This document shows positions 1 through 8,019 of a stretch of 11,217 bases of DNA, in pieces. The stretch's first letter is position 1, and each line of letters starts with the position of its first letter. The stretch is from contig JAMOAF010000623.1 in the NCBI GenBank assembly GCA_023621895.1, positions 1 to 11,217 on the forward strand, given 5' to 3'. The DNA comes from Planctomycetota bacterium (GTDB lineage Bacteria; Planctomycetota; Planctomycetia; Pirellulales; Thermoguttaceae). The notes under the pieces are model-generated. The model was not told where the DNA came from. It saw only the letters and a program-made list of their open reading frames with translations, and made no database searches. A program made the translations under genes and the position numbers.

Positions 1-147
1 TCCGAAACATCCGAAACGCAACAGCGGGGCCGCCGGCAGGACCGCACAGATAGCTTGCACACGGCAGGCGGGCGGTTGGTGGGACAATCGCAGAGATGCC
101 GCATATTCCCCAGAACTCAACGTTCCGCCAGTTCGGTACTCCCGACG

Positions 148-202
148 AACGGCGCAGTCTTGCCCATTTGGCCCTTGGAAATTGGACCTTGAACCTTGCC
201 CA
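148..202 (+). repeat. Dispersed repeat, copy A (TTGGACC-TTGAACC heptads)
   Basis: This copy begins AACGGCGCAGTCTTG (148-162) and ends with the heptad-like run TTGGACCTTGAACCTTG (182-198). The same two blocks, in the same order and with nearly the same spacing (21 against 23 nt), occur on the minus strand at 8642-8698. The second block matches exactly at 8725-8741 on the plus strand. Three copies in 11 kb, all outside genes, indicate a dispersed intergenic element. I see no transposase or coding capacity. Its function is unknown. Confidence 0.65.
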
Positions 203-333
203 AGAAGGCGGCTCTGCCGCCATCGAGAGACCGGCGCGCCTCGACCGCTCGGCAGACCCTGTTGCCTCCAGACGATTCTCACATCGGGGGGGATCGTGGT
301 CCAAGCCGGGTGGTCCGGCGGCCGGCAGGGCGC

Positions 334-362
334 TTGTCAATCGCTGGGGCAACCGGTAACCT
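334..362 (+). promoter_or_regulatory. Candidate sigma70-type promoter for the lipid operon
   Basis: TTGTCA at 334-339 (5 of 6 to TTGACA) is followed after 17 bp by TAACCT at 357-362 (3 of 6 to TATAAT). It lies about 120 bp before the ketosynthase start, so the transcript would carry a leader with two small hairpins. The -10 is poor and such matches arise by chance, so this is only the best candidate in the region. Confidence 0.25.
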
Positions 363-479
363 GAAGGATTCCTGACCTTTCGAGGCCAGCTCGTCAGGGA
401 GCCGGCAGCCGCCCGTTTTGACTGCCGGGAAACGTGCCGAGGCCGGGAGAGGCTCGCTATTGAGACGTGACGCGCGGAA

Positions 480-1724
480 ATGATTGCCCAACTGCCTGAC
501 GACCAGCGAATCGTGTTGACCGGGGTCGGTTTGACCGCGCCCAACGGCAACAATCTGGCCGAGTACCGCGATGCGCTGCTCAACGGCAAGAGCGGGGTGA
601 CCCGGTACGAAATTCGTTATTTCGGCGAGACGTTGGCGGGGGTCTGCCACTACGACGAGCTCCGCTACCAGCGCCGCAAGGAGCTTCGCCGCGGCACCCG
701 GGCCGGCAGCGTGGCGATCTACTGCGCCCGCGAGGCGGTGCTCGACTCCGGAATTGACTGGGAAAACACCGACAAATCGCGGGTCGGCGTCTACGTGGGC
801 GTCACCGAGCACGGAAACGTCGAGACGGAAAACGAGATCTACCTGATCAAGGGGTACGACTACGACACCCAGTACTGGACCCATCACCACAACCCCCGCA
901 CCGTGGCGAACAACCCGGCGGGCGAAGTGACGCTCAACATGGGCATCACCGGCCCGCATTACACCCTGGGCGCGGCCTGCGCGGCCGGAAACGCCGGCCT
1001 GATCCAGAGCGTGCAGATGCTCAGGCTGGGCGAGTGCGATCTGGCGATCGGCGGCGGCGTGTCGGAAAGCATCCACACGTTCGGCATCTTCGCCGGGTTC
1101 AACAGCCAGGGCGCCTTGGCCAGGCACGAAGAGCCGGCCAAGGCCAGCCGACCCTTCGACGCCGAGCGCAACGGGATCGTGGTGGCCGAGGGCGGCTGCC
1201 TTTACACGCTCGAGCGACTCAGCGACGCCAAGGCCCGCGGCGCCCGGGTCTATGGCGAAATCGTCGGCTACGCGATGAACAGCGACGCCTACGATTTCGT
1301 CCTGCCCCATCCCGAGCGCCAGGCCGAATGCATGAACCTGGCGCTCCGCCGCGCGGGGATCGCCCCCGGCCAGGTCGATATCGTCAGCTCCCACGCCACC
1401 GGCACGATCTCGGGCGACATCCAGGAGTGCGAGGCGATTCGCCACGTGTTTGGCGGCGATGCCACCGCCCTGGTCAACAATACCAAGAGCTACATCGGGC
1501 ACGCGATGGGGGCGGCCGGCGCCCTGGAGCTGGCCGGCAACTTGCCGTCGTTTCGCGACGGCGTCGTGCACCCCACGATCAACCTGGAACAAATCGATCC
1601 CGAGTGCCAGTTGAACGGGCTCGTGGCCAACCAGCCGCGGGAGAGAGGGAAGGTTGACGTAATCCTGAACAACTCGTTCGGGATGCTGGGCATCAATTCA
1701 GTCGTGATTGTCAGAAAGATCTAG
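480..1724 (+). CDS. Beta-ketoacyl-ACP synthase, FabF/KAS II-like
   Basis: The 414-residue protein has the usual length for a single-domain FabF-type ketosynthase, which condenses an acyl thioester with malonyl-ACP in the cytosol. The catalytic triad is visible: Cys167 in GAACAAG, His305 in SSHATGT, and His341 in NTKSYIGHAMG with the supporting Lys336. The C-terminal NNSFG (397-401) is also conserved. Two features are unlike housekeeping FabF. The gating loop reads GMLGIN (401-406) instead of GFGGTN, placing Met402 where the acyl-gating Phe normally sits. The stretch before the active-site Cys contains YWTHHHNPR (132-140). The ATG at 480 is chosen because the thiolase fold starts at once (IVLTGVG); its Shine-Dalgarno is weak. 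It is first in a run with an ACP, two flavoproteins, FabZ and a FabI-like reductase, so it is likely a dedicated rather than housekeeping KS. Family is certain; substrate is unknown. Confidence 0.93.
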   Translation: MIAQLPDDQRIVLTGVGLTAPNGNNLAEYRDALLNGKSGVTRYEIRYFGETLAGVCHYDELRYQRRKELRRGTRAGSVAIYCAREAVLDSGIDWENTDKSRVGVYVGVTEHGNVETENEIYLIKGYDYDTQYWTHHHNPRTVANNPAGEVTLNMGITGPHYTLGAACAAGNAGLIQSVQMLRLGECDLAIGGGVSESIHTFGIFAGFNSQGALARHEEPAKASRPFDAERNGIVVAEGGCLYTLERLSDAKARGARVYGEIVGYAMNSDAYDFVLPHPERQAECMNLALRRAGIAPGQVDIVSSHATGTISGDIQECEAIRHVFGGDATALVNNTKSYIGHAMGAAGALELAGNLPSFRDGVVHPTINLEQIDPECQLNGLVANQPRERGKVDVILNNSFGMLGINSVVIVRKI

Positions 1725-1756
1725 AGGGCGCGCTGGCCGATTGGAAAGAATGATTC

Positions 1757-1808
1757 GCCGCCGGGACCGGCCCATCGGAGGCCCTCCGGCGGCCGCCCGC
1801 CCTTTTTT
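1757..1808 (+). other. GC-rich hairpin followed by T6 between KS and ACP genes
   Basis: In the 98-bp gap after the ketosynthase, GCCGCCGG (1757-1764) can pair with CCGGCGGC (1786-1793), with a smaller GGCC/GGCC pair inside the loop. A run of six T follows at 1803-1808. The T-run starts 9 nt after the stem, too far for a textbook intrinsic terminator, and the downstream gene is clearly part of the same set. It could cause partial termination or RNA processing that alters the ACP:KS ratio. This is a structural reading by eye only. Confidence 0.3.
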
Positions 1809-1822
1809 ACGGAGAGTGTTGC

Positions 1823-2080
1823 ATGACCGGCGCCGAGATCAAAGAGGCAGTTGTCGAGATTCTCTCGGACATTGCGCCCGACGAAGACTGCACGAACCTC
1901 AAGGAAGACGTTGCCTTCCGGGATCAGCTCGAACTGGACAGCATGGATTTTCTCGACATCGTGATGGAATTGCGGAAGCGGTACCGCGTGCAGATTCCGG
2001 AGGAGGACTACCCCCAGTTGGCCAGCATGGCGAGCACGGTGGCCTACCTGGAACCGTTGATGAAGGATATGGAGAAGTAG
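1823..2080 (+). CDS. Acyl carrier protein
   Basis: This 85-residue acidic protein has the four-helix ACP pattern and the phosphopantetheine attachment motif LELDSMDF, with Ser40 as the modified residue. It would carry the growing acyl chain as a thioester for the flanking ketosynthase, dehydratase and enoyl reductase. A good Shine-Dalgarno (GGAGAG, 1811-1816) sits 6 nt before the ATG, the strongest in the operon, as expected for an abundant carrier. It is somewhat longer than typical E. coli-like AcpP and departs from it around the site (DSMDFLDI rather than DSLDTVEL), so it is probably a pathway-specific ACP rather than the housekeeping one. Its position directly after the KS supports a dedicated role. 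It could in principle serve polyketide-type chemistry instead of fatty acid chemistry. Confidence 0.93.
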   Translation: MTGAEIKEAVVEILSDIAPDEDCTNLKEDVAFRDQLELDSMDFLDIVMELRKRYRVQIPEEDYPQLASMASTVAYLEPLMKDMEK

Positions 2081-2087
2081 CCGGGTG

Positions 2088-2113
2088 GGTTTCCAAGCTG
2101 GAGCTTGGGAACC
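2088..2113. repeat. Near-perfect 12-bp palindromic hairpin (REP-like)
   Basis: GGTTTCCAAGCT (2088-2099) and AGCTTGGGAACC (2102-2113) are inverted repeats around a central GG. All 12 positions can pair in RNA, one as a G-U wobble. It lies 7 bp after the ACP stop codon. No T-run follows, so it is not a typical terminator. Its position just after a gene resembles REP-type elements, which can stabilise or terminate upstream mRNA. Only one copy is seen in this window. Confidence 0.6.
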
Positions 2114-2176
2114 AGGTGTGAAGTTGGGACCGGTCATAAGACGGCATTTCGCCGAGGTCAGAAAGCCGGCACGGCC

Positions 2177-3553
2177 ATGTACGACGCGATCATCATCGGC
2201 GCCGGCATGTCGGGGTTAGCGGCCGGCATCCGGCTGGCTCACTTCGATCAAAAGGTGTGCATTCTCGAGCGCCACACGACGATCGGGGGCTTGAACTCGT
2301 TTTACCGGATCAAGGGCCGCAGCTACGACGTGGGGCTCCACGCCGTCACCAACTACCTCTCGAGCCGCGCCCCGAAGCGCGGCCCGATGGTCCGCCTGCT
2401 CCGCCAGCTCCGCATCCAGTGGGAAGAGCTCAGCCTCTCGCCCCAGATCGGCTCGACGATCGCTTTTCCCGGCGTGCGCCTCGACTTCACCAACGATTTT
2501 GAGCTCTTCCAGTCGCAGGTGGCCCGCCAGTTTCCGCGCCAGAAAGACAACCTCCGGCGGTTGCTGGCGGAATTGATCGACTACGACGACCTCGGGCGCG
2601 TGGGCAACGAGACCTCCGCCCGAGAGGTCGTCGGCCGGATCATCGATGATCCGCTGCTGGTCGAGATGATCTTCTGCCCGCTGCTCTACTACGGGGGGGC
2701 GCGCGAACGCGACATGGAATGGGGCCAGTTTTCGGTGATGTTTCGCTCGATCTTCCTGGAAGGGTTCGCGCGGCCGCTCAAGGGCGTCCGCTTGATTCTC
2801 AAGAACCTCGTCCGCAAGTTCAAAGTCCTCGGCGGCGAGCTGCGGCTCAGGGCGGGAGTCGATCGGATCGTCGCCCGCGAGGGCCGCGCCGACCGGGTGG
2901 TGCTCGAAGACGGCTCCGAAATCGAGGGCCGGCGGATTCTCTCCTCCGCCGGCTGGCACGAGACGATGCGGCTCTGCCGGCAGCCCGAGCCGGAGGGCAC
3001 GCCCGGCGAGAGGCTCTCCTTCATCGAGTCGATCTCGGTCCTCGACGCCGATCCGAAGCAGCTTGGCCACGACCGCACGATCGTCTTCTTCAACGATTCG
3101 GAGACCTTCTCTTACGAGAAACCGGCCGGGCTGGTCGACCTGCGGAGCGGGGTCATCTGCTCGCCGAATAATTTCGCCTACGAAGAGCCGCTCGGCGAAG
3201 GGGTCGTGCGGATCACCGCGCTGGCCAATTACGACCGCTGGTCCGAACTGGACGAGCGGGCCTACCGCCTGGAGAAACTCCGCTGCTACGACCAGTCGGT
3301 GGCGTCGGCCGTCCGCTTCATGCCCGACTTCCGCCGCCACGTGGTCGACGTCGACATGTTCACGCCAACCACGATCCACCGTTTCACCGGGCACGACCGC
3401 GGCGCCGTCTACGGGGCGCCGAAGAAACGCTACGACGGCCGGACCCACCTCGAGAACCTCTACGTCTGCGGGACCGACCAGGGCATGGTCGGGATCATCG
3501 GCTCGATCATCAGCGGGATCACCATCGCCAACGCCTATTGCCTGCGGCAGTGA
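2177..3553 (+). CDS. FAD-dependent oxidoreductase, phytoene desaturase (CrtI)/retinol saturase family, paralogue 1
   Basis: The 458-residue protein begins with a Rossmann FAD-binding motif, GAGMSG (8-13), with the ribose-binding acid Glu31 at the end of strand 2 and a GG at 37-38. Near the C-terminus it has the family signature TPTTIHRFTGHDRGAVYG (396-413) and the second FAD contact CGTDQG (431-436). This superfamily includes phytoene desaturases, carotene isomerases and retinol saturase, which remove, add or isomerise C=C bonds in long apolar chains. It usually acts at the membrane, although no TM helix or signal peptide is evident here. The ATG at 2177 was chosen because the FAD motif follows immediately; an upstream in-frame extension has unlike composition and overlaps the hairpin at 2088-2113. 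No clear Shine-Dalgarno is seen. No phytoene synthase is nearby, so the substrate is more likely an acyl chain than a carotenoid; that is inference. Confidence 0.88.
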   Translation: MYDAIIIGAGMSGLAAGIRLAHFDQKVCILERHTTIGGLNSFYRIKGRSYDVGLHAVTNYLSSRAPKRGPMVRLLRQLRIQWEELSLSPQIGSTIAFPGVRLDFTNDFELFQSQVARQFPRQKDNLRRLLAELIDYDDLGRVGNETSAREVVGRIIDDPLLVEMIFCPLLYYGGARERDMEWGQFSVMFRSIFLEGFARPLKGVRLILKNLVRKFKVLGGELRLRAGVDRIVAREGRADRVVLEDGSEIEGRRILSSAGWHETMRLCRQPEPEGTPGERLSFIESISVLDADPKQLGHDRTIVFFNDSETFSYEKPAGLVDLRSGVICSPNNFAYEEPLGEGVVRITALANYDRWSELDERAYRLEKLRCYDQSVASAVRFMPDFRRHVVDVDMFTPTTIHRFTGHDRGAVYGAPKKRYDGRTHLENLYVCGTDQGMVGIIGSIISGITIANAYCLRQ

Positions 3554-3645
3554 GGGGCCGCCCGAAACGCCGCTCAACCGGGGGGCGCGCCCGCCGAGCC
3601 GCACCGCGGAAGCCCCAACAAGACGATCGATCGCACAGGTTTGCC

Positions 3646-5061
<1,416 letters not shown>

Positions 5062-5081
5062 ATCGGCCGAATGGAAATCGC

Positions 5082-5507
5082 ATGACCCGACAGCAAATCC
5101 TCGATGCCATCCCCCACCGCGACCCGTTCCTCCTGGTCGACGAGATCGTCGCGTGGGGAGAAGACCGGATCGTCTGCACGAAGACGTTTTCGGGCCGGGA
5201 AGACTTTTTCGCCGGCCACTATCCGGGTTTTCCGCTCGTGCCCGGCGTGCTGCTCTGCGAGGCGGCCATGCAGGCGGGGGCGATCCTGCTTTCCCGCCAT
5301 TTCGCCGCGGCCGAAGGCAAAGTCCCCGTCGCCACGCGGATCAACCAGGTGCGGTTCAAACGCATGGTCCGCCCCCGGGAGACCTTGCGGATGGAAGTTG
5401 AGCTGACCGAGCGCCTCGCCAATGCGTTCTTTCTCAAGGCGCGAGTCACCGTCGATGGAAAACTCGCCGTGAGCTTCGAATTCGCCTGCACGGCGGCAGA
5501 CACCTGA
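5082..5507 (+). CDS. fabZ: 3-hydroxyacyl-ACP dehydratase, FabZ-like
   Basis: The 141-residue hot-dog-fold protein matches FabZ in length. It removes water from 3-hydroxyacyl-ACP to give trans-2-enoyl-ACP. The N-terminal PHRDPFLLVDEI (11-22) is the classic FabZ opening. The active-site block DFFAGHYPGFPLVPG (41-55) contains His46, and Glu60 follows in LLCEAAMQ, the same 14-residue spacing as the catalytic His/Glu pair in E. coli FabZ. The gene begins 20 bp after the flavoprotein stop and ends 14 bp before the enoyl reductase start, so translation is probably coupled. Because it sits among specialised genes it is likely a second, pathway-specific FabZ; anammox planctomycetes are known to carry such an extra FabZ next to an ACP. 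Bifunctional FabA-type isomerase activity cannot be excluded by eye, but Glu rather than Asp at the active site favours FabZ. Confidence 0.92.
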   Translation: MTRQQILDAIPHRDPFLLVDEIVAWGEDRIVCTKTFSGREDFFAGHYPGFPLVPGVLLCEAAMQAGAILLSRHFAAAEGKVPVATRINQVRFKRMVRPRETLRMEVELTERLANAFFLKARVTVDGKLAVSFEFACTAADT

Positions 5508-5521
5508 CCGAAGAGGCGGCC

Positions 5522-6325
5522 ATGGACTTTTTGCAGCTCGAAGGCAAGCGCATCCTGATCTTCGGCGTGGCGAACCGGAAGAGCGTCGCCGCCCACGTCG
5601 CCAAGACCCTCCGGACGGCCGGCGCCGAGTGCGTTTTTGTTGTCCAGAGCGACGAGATTCGCCAGGGGCAGAAACCGCTGTTCGGCGACGCCGCCGTGTT
5701 CGTCTGCGATGTCGAAGTGCCCGACCAGATCGCACGGCTGAGGCAAGACATCGCCGCGCGATTCGATCGCTTCGACGGCCTGGTCCACTCGATCGCCTTC
5801 GCCGATTACTCCGAGGGAATCAAGCCGTTTCACGAGACCCCCAAGAAAGCCTTCCTCCAGGCGGTGGATATCTCGTGCTATTCGCTGATCGCCATCAGCC
5901 GCGAGCTGAAGGACCTGCTCGATGCCGATGCGTCCGTGGTGACGATTTCGATCTCCACGACGCGAATGGCAAGCGAAAACTACGGCTTCATGGCCCCGGT
6001 AAAAGCTGCCCTGGATTCATCGATCGCGTTCCTGGCAAAGTCGTTCAGCCAGTTCTCTCGCGTCCGTTTCAACGCCGTCGCCCCGGGGCTGCTGAAAACC
6101 TCGGCCTCGGCCGGAATCCCGGGATACGTCGACTCTTACCTTTTTGCCGAGCAAGTCACCCCCCGGAAGAAGGCTGTCCAGACCCAGGAGGCGGCCGACG
6201 TGGCGGCCTTTCTCCTCAGCCCCCGTTCGAGCGGGATCAATGCCCAGCGGATCGTCGTCGACGCCGGCATGTCGATCAACTACTTCGATCGCCAAATCGT
6301 CCAGCGCGCCCTGCGGGATGCCTGA
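5522..6325 (+). CDS. Enoyl-ACP reductase, FabI-like short-chain dehydrogenase
   Basis: The 267-residue SDR protein resembles FabI, which reduces trans-2-enoyl-ACP with NAD(P)H. Visible hallmarks are the divergent dinucleotide-binding motif GVANRKSVAAHVA (15-27), HSIAFAD (89-95), and the catalytic pair Tyr154/Lys161 with the FabI spacing YGFMAPVK. The C-terminal segment SGINAQRIVVDAGMSI is also FabI-like. The position matching E. coli Tyr146, the first active-site Tyr, is Ile144 here (TISIST instead of TLSYLG). NAPGL is replaced by VAPGLLKT, as usual for FabI (PIRT region). The Shine-Dalgarno AAGAGG (5511-5516) lies 5 nt before the ATG. It is the last gene of the run, and a 117-bp gap follows. 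It may be a cluster-specific reductase with altered substrate choice, or a related SDR doing another reduction. Family assignment is firm; substrate is not. Confidence 0.9.
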   Translation: MDFLQLEGKRILIFGVANRKSVAAHVAKTLRTAGAECVFVVQSDEIRQGQKPLFGDAAVFVCDVEVPDQIARLRQDIAARFDRFDGLVHSIAFADYSEGIKPFHETPKKAFLQAVDISCYSLIAISRELKDLLDADASVVTISISTTRMASENYGFMAPVKAALDSSIAFLAKSFSQFSRVRFNAVAPGLLKTSASAGIPGYVDSYLFAEQVTPRKKAVQTQEAADVAAFLLSPRSSGINAQRIVVDAGMSINYFDRQIVQRALRDA

Positions 6326-6346
6326 TTGTCGCCGATCCAGCAGCGA

Positions 6347-6376
6347 TTGCCATTCCGCTACCCGAGGTAGTAAACT
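6347..6376 (+). promoter_or_regulatory. Candidate promoter for moaC and downstream gene
   Basis: In the 117-bp gap after the enoyl reductase, TTGCCA (6347-6352) is followed after 18 bp by TAAACT (6371-6376), with 5 of 6 and 4 of 6 matches to sigma70 consensus. A small 5-bp hairpin CTACC-CGA-GGTAG (6358-6370) overlaps the spacer. The change of function here (lipid enzymes to molybdenum cofactor) makes a new promoter plausible, but read-through from the operon is equally possible. Confidence 0.3.
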
Positions 6377-6442
6377 AGAAGGTTGGTTTTCCTTGGATTC
6401 GGCGCTCCCTACGAGCGAACATCCCCCGCGAGCCTCCCTCCA

Positions 6443-6928
6443 GTGGCGGACGAATTGACGCATTTTGACGAGAGTGGGGCAAGTCGCATGGTCGATGTCG
6501 GCGACAAGGCCGTCACCGACCGGCGGGCTCGGGCGAGCGGCCGGGTGCGGATGGAGGCATCGACGCTCGGGCGGATTCGCGACCGCCGGTTGAGCAAGGG
6601 CGATGTCTTGGAGGTGGCCCGGCTGGCTGGAATCATGGCGGCCAAGCGGGCGAGCGAGTTGATTCCGCTCTGCCATGGGCTGCCGCTGGATTCGGTGGCG
6701 CTATCGTTCGCTTTCGCCGACGAGCGGACCCTGGCGATCGAGGCGAGCGTGCGGGCGACCGCTCGGACCGGCGTGGAGATCGAGGCGCTGGCCGCGGTCA
6801 GCGTGGCCGCGTTGGCGGTTTACGATATGTGCAAGTCCGTGGACCGCGGGATGGTGATCGAGCAGATCCGACTGGAAGAGAAGTCGGGTGGGCGGAGCGG
6901 GAATTTTTCCCGAAAAGTAGTCCGGTAA
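6443..6928 (+). CDS. moaC: Cyclic pyranopterin monophosphate synthase MoaC
   Basis: The 161-residue protein matches the length and sequence of MoaC, which works after MoaA in molybdenum cofactor biosynthesis and forms cyclic pyranopterin monophosphate from the MoaA product. It starts with LTHFDESGASRMVDVGDK, the MoaC opening. Conserved active-site regions are SKGDV (51-55, Lys52), LCHGL (76-80, His78), GVEIEAL (110-116, Glu112 and Glu114) and YDMCK (127-131, Asp128 and Lys131). A GTG start at 6443 is preferred because it gives the family's normal N-terminus and length; a TTG at 6383 would add 20 residues unlike any MoaC. No convincing Shine-Dalgarno precedes the GTG. No other moa gene is in the window, so the pathway genes are dispersed, and no link to the lipid operon is apparent. 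Confidence 0.95.
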   Translation: MADELTHFDESGASRMVDVGDKAVTDRRARASGRVRMEASTLGRIRDRRLSKGDVLEVARLAGIMAAKRASELIPLCHGLPLDSVALSFAFADERTLAIEASVRATARTGVEIEALAAVSVAALAVYDMCKSVDRGMVIEQIRLEEKSGGRSGNFSRKVVR

Positions 6929-7014
6929 ATCGGGCCGTTGGGGCCGATTGGGCAGAAAGGCGCGCCCGTGCGCGCCGCGCAGAGAACCTGTGCTTGGCGG
7001 CTGGGAAGGAATTG

Positions 7015-8019
7015 ATGGGCCAAACGATTGAAAAACGCGATGCCGCTCCGCAGGAACTGCGCACGCTGTACGCCGTGATCCGCGAGGAACTGGTTCAGGT
7101 CGACGAGCTGCTGCGAAAAGAACTCACGAGCGAATACCCGTTCGTCGAGAAGTTGGCCAGGCACGGCTTCCGGCTTGGCGGCAAACGCCTGCGTCCCGCC
7201 TTGGTCCTGCTTTCGGGCAAGCTTTGCGGGGGCGTCGACGGTCAGCATGTGCAACTGGCGGCCGCCGTCGAAATGGTGCACACCGCCTCGCTGATTCACG
7301 ACGACGTGCTCGACGAGGCGACCATCCGCCGGCATCTCGACACGGTCAATGCCCGGTGGGACAACGAGGCGAGCATCCTTCTGGGCGACTACCTGTTTGC
7401 TCGGGCGTTTCGCCTGGCGGCGTCGCTCGACAATCCGTTCGCGGTCCGTTGTTTGATCGAAGCCAGCCGGCTGATGTGCGAGGGCGAGCTCCGCCAGATT
7501 CAGACGCGGGGAGACTACGATCTGACCGAGGACGGATATCTCGAAATCATCGCCGACAAGACGGCCGCGCTTTGCGCCTGCTGCTGTGAAATCGGCGCGC
7601 ACTATGCCGGCGCCGCCGAGGCCGAGCGGCAGGCCCTGACGCGTTTCGGCCGCAAGCTGGGGGTCGCCTTCCAGATTGTCGACGACCTGCTCGACGTCCT
7701 CGGCGACGAGCAGACGATCGGAAAATCGCTCGGCACCGACCTGGTCAAACAGAAGCCCACGCTGCCGCTGATCCGGCTGCTCAACCAGAGTCCGCCCGAG
7801 CAACGCGCGGAAATGGTCGAAATTCTCTCCACGACGACCGAGCACCATCGCGACGCGCTGAAGCCGTGGCTCGAAAAGTCGGATGCCGTCAGCTATTCGA
7901 TGCGGAGAGCGACCGAGTTCGTCGAGGCAGCCGCCGACGAGCTTCGCGCCATTCCCGACGCGCCCTCAAAAGACTCGCTTGTCGGAATTGCCCAGTTTGT
8001 CATCGATCGCCGTCACTGA
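7015..8019 (+). CDS. ispB: Long-chain polyprenyl diphosphate synthase (all-trans, IspB/HepT family)
   Basis: The 334-residue all-alpha enzyme condenses isopentenyl diphosphate onto an allylic diphosphate to make the quinone (in planctomycetes probably menaquinone) side chain. Both aspartate-rich motifs are intact: DDVLD (96-100) and DDLLD (223-227). GGKRLRP (55-61) binds IPP, and GDYLFA (124-129) is also conserved. The fifth residue before the first DDxxD is Ala91, a small residue, which by known family rules allows a long product; the exact chain length cannot be read. The ATG at 7015 follows a good Shine-Dalgarno (GGGAAGGA, 7003-7010). It starts 86 bp after moaC and may share its transcript. 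Its 3' end overlaps the convergent nrdR gene by 20 bp. The symbol is given for the family, not for a proven octaprenyl product. Confidence 0.93.
   Translation: MGQTIEKRDAAPQELRTLYAVIREELVQVDELLRKELTSEYPFVEKLARHGFRLGGKRLRPALVLLSGKLCGGVDGQHVQLAAAVEMVHTASLIHDDVLDEATIRRHLDTVNARWDNEASILLGDYLFARAFRLAASLDNPFAVRCLIEASRLMCEGELRQIQTRGDYDLTEDGYLEIIADKTAALCACCCEIGAHYAGAAEAERQALTRFGRKLGVAFQIVDDLLDVLGDEQTIGKSLGTDLVKQKPTLPLIRLLNQSPPEQRAEMVEILSTTTEHHRDALKPWLEKSDAVSYSMRRATEFVEAAADELRAIPDAPSKDSLVGIAQFVIDRRH

Larger units (their letters stand above)
1..479. other. Gene-free upstream region
   Basis: I recognise no gene here on either strand. Short open frames exist, but their translations are rich in Arg, Gly and Pro and look like GC-rich noise. 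The minus-strand open frame that enters from the ketosynthase gene is an antisense shadow. What can be seen is one copy of a dispersed repeat (148-202), a weak candidate promoter (334-362), and two stem-loops (arms 371-376/393-398 and 402-408/422-428) in the stretch that would be the leader of the ketosynthase transcript. The upstream neighbour lies outside the window. Confidence 0.6.

Noticed and set aside
96..364. Two overlapping short plus-strand open frames upstream of the ketosynthase
   Set aside because: They contain the dispersed repeat, lack a ribosome binding site, and have noise-like Arg/Gly/Pro composition.
279..1592. Long minus-strand open frame (437 codons) opposite the ketosynthase
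   Set aside because: It mirrors the codon pattern of the KS gene and runs into the non-coding leader; its translation resembles no family. It is an antisense shadow of GC-rich coding DNA.
2216..3604. Long minus-strand open frame opposite flavoprotein 1
   Set aside because: The sense strand encodes a clear FAD enzyme with all motifs; the antisense product is His/Asp/Val-rich and unrecognisable.
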